Part shown: one piece after another, positions 19,071 through 27,313 of the stretch
Layout: each line of letters opens with the position of its first letter
Numbering within the stretch: position 1 is the stretch's first letter
Assembly (NCBI GenBank): GCA_016124895.1
Contig: WGMU01000016.1
Location: 1-64,000 of the forward strand
Direction of reading: 5' to 3'
Origin: a bacterium
GTDB lineage: Bacteria > Planctomycetota > Planctomycetia > Planctomycetales > Planctomycetaceae
DNA length: 64,000 bases
Position numbers and translations under genes: made by a program
Notes under the pieces: generated by a model
The model's database searches: none
What the model saw: only the letters and a program-made list of their open reading frames with translations
Told to the model about the DNA's origin: nothing

Positions 19071-20741
19071 ATGACGCTTCCCAACCCACTGGCCTCGCGC
19101 TGGGGCCGATTGCTCGCCTTCTTCTTCCTCTACGTGACCGAGGGCATCCCGCTGGGCTTTACAGCGACAGCGATGGTCATCCAGCTCCAGAATGCGGGAG
19201 TCCGGCCGCTGGACATTGGAGTGTTCGTCGGATCGCTCTATTTCCCCTGGGCGTGGAAGTGGGTCGTCGGGCCGTTTGTGGATCTCATCTATTCCAATCG
19301 TCTCGGAGCGCGGCGCGGCTGGATCCTGGGCACGCAGTTTTCAATGGTTCTGACGCTGCTGATCTGCATGCCGATCGAAATCCGTGCGGACAACCTCGGG
19401 CTGCTGACGGCGGTCATCCTGATTCACAATCTGTTCTGCGCAACGCAGGACGTGGCAATCGACGCGCTGGCCTGCACGGTGCTGCACGAGGACGAACAGG
19501 GACTCGGTAACGGTCTGATGTTTGCCGGCCAGAAGATTGGCTTTGCGATGGGCGGAGCCTGCGTGCTGTTTCTGACTGAAGGGTTCGACATCCCGTGGCT
19601 GCCGAAGATTCTGCAGGAAGGACTGCCGTTTCAGTTGACGTATCCGTACGTCGTGGGCTGCATCCTCGCCGTGACGTTCTTCGTGGCCTGGCCGATGCGT
19701 GAAGAACGGCGCGAACAGCCGCCGGTCAGCGATTCCCATTTGAAGAGGTTCTACGAGGACGTTACCTCGCGCTGGAGTTATCACGCAGATAAAGGCCTGC
19801 TCTGGCCGGTACGCGCCGTCGTGACCTGCGGAGTTCACATCGGATCGGCGATTGTCAGAGAAGTGCTGCCTCGCGATTTGAAATCGAAGCTGTCGCAGGT
19901 CCGGCTACGCCTCGCGGAGTACGTGGACACGGCCGGTCGTTCTGTATTCGGCAGCCGAGTGGCCTTCGTGGCTCTGCTGCTGGCGCTGCTCCCGCCCGGA
20001 GCGATGGCGCTGGATCTGGCGCTGCAGAAACAGGTTGCTAAAGAAATCGGATTCACGGACGGAGACGTCGCGCGCATCGACCTGATTTCGAGCATTGTCT
20101 GGTCGGTGTCGTGTGTGCTGGGCGGCTTTGTTTCCGACCGACTGGGACATCTGAAGTGTCTGGCCGTGTTTTTCCTGCTGATTTCGATCCCAACGTTCTG
20201 GTGCGCCTGGAAGATGGACGAAGCCGGAATGAACGTCCCGAAGCTCGTCGAAGCAAAGTCCGAAACAGGTGACGTCGAAGCTTCCGTTGAGAACGACGCG
20301 GAAACAGCAGAGGCCGTCGTCGAAGCCTCCGGATCAGCCGAAGAAGACGACAGTGCTGCCGGGAAACAGAAGGACCTCAGCATCTTCGAGCGTCCGGACT
20401 CACCACCGATGGCCCGCTACTTCTGGTGGGCGGTCATGGCATACATGATCTGTCAGGGGCTGATGTACGGAACCCGGACGGCCATCTTCATGCGGATCGC
20501 CAATCCTGATGTCGCGGCGACGCAGTTCACCGCATACATGTCGATGATGAATCTCGTAACGTCCTACACGGCGGTCTGGCAGGGCTTCACGATTGAGCGA
20601 CTCGGCTTCGCTCAGACGCTTTACATCGACGGGTTTGTCGGCCTGTTCTGTATCGGGCTGCTGCCCTTTCTGCGGCAGGATCGCGGAGCGAGCCAGGTTG
20701 CTGCGCAACAGGATCCATTCGAGGCACAGGCGGACGGATGA
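19071..20741 (+). CDS. MFS permease of the PAT/AmpG type
   Basis: A 556-residue multi-spanning transporter. The start reads RLLAFFFLYVTEGIPLGFTA, and the AmpG-like features include WKWVVGPFVDLIYSNRLGARR and ATQDVAIDALACTVL. In the family AmpG imports anhydro-muropeptides for cell-wall recycling. The middle, about residues 215-300, is a long cytoplasmic loop, and about 390-440 is a second acidic insert (EAKSETGDVEASVENDAE), neither usual for AmpG. The stop overlaps the start of a class C serine hydrolase by four bases, which supports a peptidoglycan link. It could also be a general sugar or peptide MFS carrier; the exact substrate is not shown by sequence. Confidence 0.78.
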   Translation: MTLPNPLASRWGRLLAFFFLYVTEGIPLGFTATAMVIQLQNAGVRPLDIGVFVGSLYFPWAWKWVVGPFVDLIYSNRLGARRGWILGTQFSMVLTLLICMPIEIRADNLGLLTAVILIHNLFCATQDVAIDALACTVLHEDEQGLGNGLMFAGQKIGFAMGGACVLFLTEGFDIPWLPKILQEGLPFQLTYPYVVGCILAVTFFVAWPMREERREQPPVSDSHLKRFYEDVTSRWSYHADKGLLWPVRAVVTCGVHIGSAIVREVLPRDLKSKLSQVRLRLAEYVDTAGRSVFGSRVAFVALLLALLPPGAMALDLALQKQVAKEIGFTDGDVARIDLISSIVWSVSCVLGGFVSDRLGHLKCLAVFFLLISIPTFWCAWKMDEAGMNVPKLVEAKSETGDVEASVENDAETAEAVVEASGSAEEDDSAAGKQKDLSIFERPDSPPMARYFWWAVMAYMICQGLMYGTRTAIFMRIANPDVAATQFTAYMSMMNLVTSYTAVWQGFTIERLGFAQTLYIDGFVGLFCIGLLPFLRQDRGASQVAAQQDPFEAQADG

Positions 20742-21859
20742 CGAGCGGGCAGAACAATCTGCTGCCGCGAACAATTGCGACGATTCGCGATGGCTTTCGA
20801 CGCGGGCTTCACACCGGCGTCCAGCTTTTTGTTTCGCAGTATGGAGAGACGATCTTTGACGAAGTAGTGATTGCCAGCGTGGTCGACTCGCGCGTGAATC
20901 GCGAGACGTTGATGCCGTTGCTCTCGGCAGCGAAGCCGTTGACGGCGATGGCGGTGCTGCAGCTTACAGAGCGTGGTCGGCTGAATCTCGACGCACCGGT
21001 TGCGGACGTTCTTCCAGATTTTTCAGCCGGCGGCAAAGCGGCGATCTCAACGCGGCATCTGCTGACGCATACCGGTGGGTTCCGCGAGGTCGACACCGGC
21101 TGGCCGCTTACGGGTTGGGACGAGACGATCCGTCGTGTCTGTGCAGCGCCGCTCGAAGACGGCTGGGTCATCGGGCAGTCGGCCGGTTATCACGTCATGT
21201 CGAGCTGGTTCATTCTCGGTGAGTTGATTCAACGCATTGACGGGCGTTCGTTTGCCGATTACCTGCGCGAGGAAGTCTGTCAGCCGCTGGGAATGGAGAA
21301 CGTCTGGAACGGAATGCCGGACGACGTCTGGCGTTCGTACGGCGATCGCATCGGGCAGATGGAGCAGTGGGGACGCGGCGAAACCCGGACACTGCCGTGG
21401 CACGACCTCGCTCACTGTTCGGCCGCGGCTCCCGGTGGAAACACGCGCGGCCCCGCGCGGGAACTCGGCCGTTTTTACAACTGCCTGCTGAACGGCGGCG
21501 AACTCGACGGCGCTCGGCTGCTGAAACCGGAAACCGTCGCTGAGCTGACGTCCCGTCAACGCTCCGGCTCATTCGACCAGACGCTGCAGCACGTCATCGA
21601 TTTCGGACTCGGAGTGATTATCGACTCGAACCGTTACGGCGCGGAAACCGTTCCGTACGGTTACAGCCGATCCTGCTCCGAACAGACATACGGGCACGGC
21701 GGATCGCAGTCATCCATTGGCTTCGCCGATCCCGAGCACAGCCTCGTCGTCTGCTACGCCGCCAATCGCCGCGTCGGAGAACCTCGGCACCAGAAACGGC
21801 ATCGCGAAATCGTCAACGCGATTTACGAGGATCTGGGCCTGACGAAGTCTGTCGAGTGA
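20738..21859 (+). CDS. Serine hydrolase, class C beta-lactamase family
   Basis: A 373-residue protein of the beta-lactamase/DD-peptidase/esterase family. The nucleophile motif SxxK is SAAK in LMPLLSAAKPLTAMAVLQL; the tyrosine motif is GYHVMSS (Tyr but no Asn, as in the esterase-like members); the third motif is HGGSQS near the C-terminus. I see no signal peptide, so it is probably cytoplasmic. Its ATG overlaps the stop of the AmpG-like permease (ATGA), so translation is coupled. A role in handling imported muropeptides or related esters is an inference from that pairing; many family members are esterases without beta-lactamase activity. Confidence 0.82.
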   Translation: MTSGQNNLLPRTIATIRDGFRRGLHTGVQLFVSQYGETIFDEVVIASVVDSRVNRETLMPLLSAAKPLTAMAVLQLTERGRLNLDAPVADVLPDFSAGGKAAISTRHLLTHTGGFREVDTGWPLTGWDETIRRVCAAPLEDGWVIGQSAGYHVMSSWFILGELIQRIDGRSFADYLREEVCQPLGMENVWNGMPDDVWRSYGDRIGQMEQWGRGETRTLPWHDLAHCSAAAPGGNTRGPARELGRFYNCLLNGGELDGARLLKPETVAELTSRQRSGSFDQTLQHVIDFGLGVIIDSNRYGAETVPYGYSRSCSEQTYGHGGSQSSIGFADPEHSLVVCYAANRRVGEPRHQKRHREIVNAIYEDLGLTKSVE

Positions 21860-22183
21860 ATCGGTGGCGGCGTGTTTGCTTCCGTGGAGGTTTTTTGACT
21901 CACCCGTTCTGCGTACTGACGAGAGAGATTCTCTGCTGCTCGATCACGAAGTGATCACACAAAGTAGCCGGGTGTCGGAGCGCAGCGGAGACGCCCGGAA
22001 TCGAAGCTTCGTCTTCTCGCATCCTGAAGGGATGGCCGTCCAACTCGTTGACGTGTCGTAGCTTTTTTTTACAAACGAACACTGACTGTCTGCGACATTC
22101 AGCAAAGACCGATTTGCGGACCCTGAAGGCTCGCATCACTAACTTTGTCGGTGAGATAAGTCTAGTCATCACGAGGTGGGCCA
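21860..22183. repeat. Repeat-rich intergenic region with ATCC/GGAT hairpin and poly-T
   Basis: The region contains a partly paired element at about 21963-22000 (AGTAGCCGGG ... GACGCCCGG), a small hairpin CATCC-TGAAG-GGATG at 22020-22034, and an eight-T run at 22062-22069 that could end the serine hydrolase transcript. The 16-base sequence TCTCGCATCCTGAAGG at 22015-22030 recurs at 22675-22690. No gene is convincing here. Confidence 0.6.
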
Positions 22184-22606
22184 TTGAAATCTGTCTGCGA
22201 GAATTGCTTCGACACAATTCACGTCCGCGAAGAAGCGATTGGAAAGAAATATCGCTGCAAAATGTGTGGCGTTACCTGTGTCGTGCAAGCTGAAGAAGAG
22301 GAATACCCCGACGACTCACCGGCTCGCAGACCGCAGAAGTCTCACCGCCCCAGGACGACACGAAAATCGAAACGGTCTCGCGCGAGCGAGATTGGTGTCT
22401 CTGTTGCTCGGGGTGTTGGATTCGGATGTCTGTACATGGTCTTGGGAGTCATCGGATTTGGTGTTCTCAGCGCGTTGATCGTTCCGGCCATCTTTCACGG
22501 CCCCGAATGGAATCACCGAGCGCTTGGTCGTGTCGCTGGCATGATCGGCATTTTCATCGTTGGTCCGGCAGCAGGAATTGCCGGGTTCTTGCGACACAAA
22601 CGTTAG
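22184..22606 (+). CDS. Small zinc-ribbon membrane protein
   Basis: A 140-residue protein starting at TTG 22184 with GAGGTGG just upstream. The N-terminus is a zinc ribbon (CENCFDTIHVREEAIGKKYR then CKMCG), followed by an acidic and then basic linker (RRPQKSHRPRTTRKSKRSR), and two hydrophobic segments (VGFGCLYMVLGVIGFGVLSA and GRVAGMIGIFIVGPAAGIAG). This layout is common among planctomycete proteins of unknown function in which a cytoplasmic zinc ribbon is tethered to the membrane. It sits between two copies of a 16-base direct repeat (22015 and 22675), and no clear operon partner is present. Function unknown. Confidence 0.72.
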   Translation: MKSVCENCFDTIHVREEAIGKKYRCKMCGVTCVVQAEEEEYPDDSPARRPQKSHRPRTTRKSKRSRASEIGVSVARGVGFGCLYMVLGVIGFGVLSALIVPAIFHGPEWNHRALGRVAGMIGIFIVGPAAGIAGFLRHKR

Positions 22607-22675
22607 AGGGGTTGACGCATCAATGCGGAGCCAGTCCGAATGCGATTAAGCCCTCGGGAATCTGAACGTTGTTGT

Positions 22676-22817
22676 CTCGCATCCTGAAGGAATGCGAGAG
22701 ATCTCGTGAGCAATTACCGGCACCGCATTCTGGCATCCTTTCGGGATGCAGTATTTCGCGCAAAAGAAAACCGGGGGTCTTCGACCCCCGGCTACTCTCT
22801 GCGATCCCTCCGGGATC
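22676..22817. repeat. Cluster of three ATCC...GGAT hairpins
   Basis: Three hairpins of the same general form lie in 140 bases: 22676-22698 (CTCGCATCC / GGAATGCGAG with a one-base bulge), 22733-22749 (GCATCC-TTTCG-GGATGC), and 22803-22817 (GATCCC-TCC-GGGATC). With the copy at 22020-22034 they form a small dispersed family with an ATCC/GGAT stem. They surround the dnaK terminator in the convergent gap between the zinc-ribbon gene and dnaK. Confidence 0.6.
22762..22791 (-). terminator. Strong intrinsic terminator of dnaK
   Basis: CCGGGGGTC (22771-22779) pairs perfectly over 9 bp with GACCCCCGG (22783-22791) across a three-base loop. On the minus strand the stem is followed directly by TTTTCTTTT (22770 down to 22762). 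It lies about 85 bases after the dnaK stop. Confidence 0.85.
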
Positions 22818-22876
22818 AATTGACTGCCCGAACCTGCCCGCCGCGGGACAGACGCAACGAACAGGTTCGCAGCGAC

Positions 22877-24781
<1,905 letters not shown>

Positions 24782-25258
24782 GATTCTGCTCCCTGAGTGA
24801 GTCTGCCGAACCCGGGTTGTCCGGCCGAGTATGTGAATCCGCAGTTGGTGAACTGGCGGGCCCGAATCGGGCAGGAATTCGCAAGTGCCCGCGTGGAAAG
24901 CAACAACTATGCCAGAGCCAGAAGCGTCGACACAGAGCGTCGCTTCCTCTGTACTGACAAGAGGTTATGGAATCGTCTCGATTTCGATTCGTCGCTGCGG
25001 CGGCGTGCCATTCTGGCAAGGGCGGCTTCTGACTGCAGTGCCAGTCACATTGGCAGACGCCGGTTGGCAAACAGAGAACGGAGCCTTTCGGTGGCGTCTT
25101 GCGAGTTTCAGGCGAATGGCGCCGGCCAGTGCCATCCCTGGACGTCGATGCCGCCGCTGTGCAGTTCGCGACCTGTCTCTCGCGATTGAATCACAGGGTC
25201 GAAGACCGTACTTTGGCCATGTTACTGAGTCTTCCCCTCGTGATGCACCGGCCGCGAC
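24782..25258. other. Divergent intergenic region, dnaK and dcd promoters
   Basis: About 480 bases between the divergent dnaK and dcd genes. It should hold a heat-shock-type promoter for dnaK, but I recognise no CIRCE inverted repeat or clear sigma-32 box. A 130-codon plus-strand frame (24797-25189) has no conserved character and is not called. Confidence 0.5.
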
Positions 25259-25828
25259 ATGATTCTTTCCGGTAACGAAATCCGGCAGCGACTCGGTGGC
25301 GACATTGTCATCGACCCGTTTGACGAAGAGCTGCTCAACCCGAACAGCTACAACCTGCGGCTGCATGACGAGCTGCTGGTGTACGAGGAAATCATCCTCG
25401 ATATGAAGCGGCCCAACCGGCTGCGACGCTATCAGATTCCGAAGGACGGATTCGTTCTCAACCCCAACCAGCTTTACCTGGGGCGGACGATCGAACGGAC
25501 TGAGACGCACAATCTGGTGCCGATGCTTGAGGGACGCTCGTCAGTCGGCCGGCTTGGCCTGTTCGTCCACTGCACCGCTGGTTTCGGCGACGTCGGCTTC
25601 AAGGGTTACTGGACGCTCGAAATGTTTGCCGTCCAGCCGGTCCGGATTTATCCCGGCACACCGATCTGCCAGATCTTCTATCACACTCTGGAAGGCGACA
25701 TCACCGAGTACGCGGCCGGCAAATACCAGAACAACAACGACATCCAGCCGAGCCTGCTGTACCAGGAGTGGGAAGAGAAAAAGAAGGATCCCCAGATGCG
25801 GTTGTCGTTCGGTCAGGAGATCGGCTGA
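25259..25828 (+). CDS. dcd: dCTP deaminase
   Basis: A 189-residue enzyme of the dCTP deaminase/dUTPase trimer family that turns dCTP into dUTP for thymidylate synthesis. Visible signatures: LNPNSYNLRLHDEL near the N-terminus, LEGRSSVGRLGLFVHCTAGFGD (nucleotide-binding motif), and KGYWTLEMF with the catalytic Glu, then PICQIFYH. Length and order fit bacterial Dcd. It converges with the sarcosine-oxidase-like gene, and the gap holds a long hairpin (25840-25929). Confidence 0.95.
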   Translation: MILSGNEIRQRLGGDIVIDPFDEELLNPNSYNLRLHDELLVYEEIILDMKRPNRLRRYQIPKDGFVLNPNQLYLGRTIERTETHNLVPMLEGRSSVGRLGLFVHCTAGFGDVGFKGYWTLEMFAVQPVRIYPGTPICQIFYHTLEGDITEYAAGKYQNNNDIQPSLLYQEWEEKKKDPQMRLSFGQEIG

Positions 25829-25839
25829 CGAGATTTGAG

Positions 25840-25929
25840 TAGGCTGGACCGAGCGCAGCGAGTTCCGGCATTCGCCATTTGCCGCGTGAACTGAGTCGTG
25901 CCGGAACTCGCTGCGCTCGGTCAGGCCTA
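25840..25929. repeat. Long inverted repeat in the dcd / oxidase convergent gap
   Basis: Arms of 24 bases at 25847-25870 and 25899-25922 are perfectly complementary (left arm begins GACCGAGCGCAGCG, right arm ends CTGCGCTCGGTC). A two-base mismatch follows and then TAGGC (25840-25844) pairs with GCCTA (25925-25929). The loop is 28 bases. No T-run flanks it. It fills nearly the whole gap between the two stop codons, so it could end both transcripts or protect their 3' ends. Confidence 0.85.
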
Positions 25930-25934
25930 TGAGG

Positions 25935-27083
25935 TCAATCAGCAAATCTTTCCAGCGAGAGGAAGTCGATTGGCAGCTTCGTCGCGCCGGTCTCGGCCAG
26001 ATCGGCAAGGGCTTCTCCGATGACCGAGGTGAACTTGAAGCCGTGGCCAGAGAAGCCGGCTCCGAAGACGACGTTGGTGAATTCGGGATGCCGATCGATA
26101 ATGAAGTGGCTGTCGGGGCTCATCGAGTACAGGCAGACGGCGTGTCGGGTCGGCTCGGCCATAACGCCCGGCATGACATTCTGCAGGAAGCCGGCAACCG
26201 GTCCGATATCCGACGGGTGCAGTGACCGGTCGACAGACAGAGGGTCAGTGACGACGTCGCCTCCGGTGTGCTGCGCAACCTTGAGCGTTGCTCCGTCGAG
26301 TGACGGGAAACCGTAGAACTCGCCATCGGGCATCTCGAAGAAGAAGCCGGGCATTCCCGCGTCGACGTGAAAGTGCGGCTCGCTGACTGGATGCCAGAGC
26401 AGCGGCTTGCGGCGGACTTCGATCGGCGGCAGGCAGTCGGCCAGATGCGGGATGTGCCCGGCCCAGGCTCCCGGAGTCAGGACGAGCGATGCGGCTTCGT
26501 ACGTTGCCGACTCAGTGACAACGCGTACGCGGCTGCCGTCGGACGACCAGTCGAGAACCGCATCGCCGGTTTGAAGAATCGCGCCGTGCTGTGTCGCAAG
26601 ACTGGCGTGTGTACGGACGCAGTCTTCGACGAACAGGAAGCCGGCCGCGGGCTCAAAGACCACCTCGAATCCCGCGGGAACTCGAAAAGCCGGGAAGCGG
26701 TCCGCGGTATCACGCACTTCAAGCTGCTGCAACTCGATGCCGTGTAACTTGGCGGCGAGTTTCGCTCCGGGAACGGCTTCGCCGTCAGACGGTCCGGCGA
26801 CGAGCAAACCGCACAGCCGCATCAGATCGCGGCCCGATTCACATTCAAGTTCGCGCCACAGTTCGTAAGCCCGCAGCAGCAGCGGGACATAATCGGGATG
26901 CTCAAAGTACGCCTGCCGGATGATTCGCGTATCGCCGTGCGAACTGCCTCGGTCGTGCGCAACGGAAAAGCGATCGACACCGAGCACGTGCAGCCCGCGC
27001 TTCGCCAGGTGGTGCAGACAACTGCTGCCGAAACCGCCAGTACCGACCACAATGACGTCGAAGGTTTCGGTGGATGCGGACAT
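25935..27083 (-). CDS. FAD-dependent amine oxidase, sarcosine / N-methyltryptophan oxidase type
   Basis: A 382-residue DAO-family flavoprotein. The FAD-binding Rossmann motif is VIVVGTGGFGSSCLHHLAKRG followed by a GVDRF acidic/polar end. Cys317 in HAVCLYSMSPDSHFIID matches the cysteine that binds FAD covalently in monomeric sarcosine oxidase and SolA. The C-terminal GAGFSGHGFKFTSVIGEALA is also typical. The enzyme oxidatively demethylates N-methyl amino acids with O2, giving formaldehyde and H2O2. GAGGTCGAGG precedes the ATG. It is followed upstream by an intergenic repeat and is probably transcribed alone. Exact amine substrate is unknown. Confidence 0.88.
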   Translation of the reverse strand: MSASTETFDVIVVGTGGFGSSCLHHLAKRGLHVLGVDRFSVAHDRGSSHGDTRIIRQAYFEHPDYVPLLLRAYELWRELECESGRDLMRLCGLLVAGPSDGEAVPGAKLAAKLHGIELQQLEVRDTADRFPAFRVPAGFEVVFEPAAGFLFVEDCVRTHASLATQHGAILQTGDAVLDWSSDGSRVRVVTESATYEAASLVLTPGAWAGHIPHLADCLPPIEVRRKPLLWHPVSEPHFHVDAGMPGFFFEMPDGEFYGFPSLDGATLKVAQHTGGDVVTDPLSVDRSLHPSDIGPVAGFLQNVMPGVMAEPTRHAVCLYSMSPDSHFIIDRHPEFTNVVFGAGFSGHGFKFTSVIGEALADLAETGATKLPIDFLSLERFAD

Positions 27084-27127
27084 GCAAACCTCGACCTCGA
27101 AAAGGCTGCCGGTTCGATTCTGACGTT

Positions 27128-27290
27128 TGACGCAGAGTCGCGAAGACGCAAAGGATCGCCAAGTGTCAAATCGTCGAACTCGATATGCTGATCGTCGAAC
27201 GGTGAGAGATGGTATCAGCGCATGGCCGAGTGCTCTCGCAGCGAGGGACGTCAGCTTCGCGAATCTTTGCGTCTTCGCGGCTTTGCGTCA
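27128..27290. repeat. 36-base imperfect inverted repeat upstream of the amine oxidase
   Basis: The segment 27128-27163 (core TCGCGAAGACGCAAAG) and the segment 27255-27290 are reverse complements with 31 of 36 positions matching. The two arms are separated by about 90 bases. A related half-copy (GTCGCGAAGACGCGAAGGA) occurs at 52340-52359. I recognise the core as a sequence that recurs in intergenic DNA of many unrelated bacteria; its function is unknown. Confidence 0.75.
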
Positions 27291-27313
27291 GAAGCAACAG
27301 CGTGGTGAGCAGC

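Noticed and set aside
24797-25189. Plus-strand 130-codon frame between dnaK and dcd
   Set aside because: No recognisable protein features; lies where promoters are needed.
24782-25258. CIRCE/HrcA operator upstream of dnaK
   Set aside because: Looked for the TTAGCACTC inverted repeat and did not find it.
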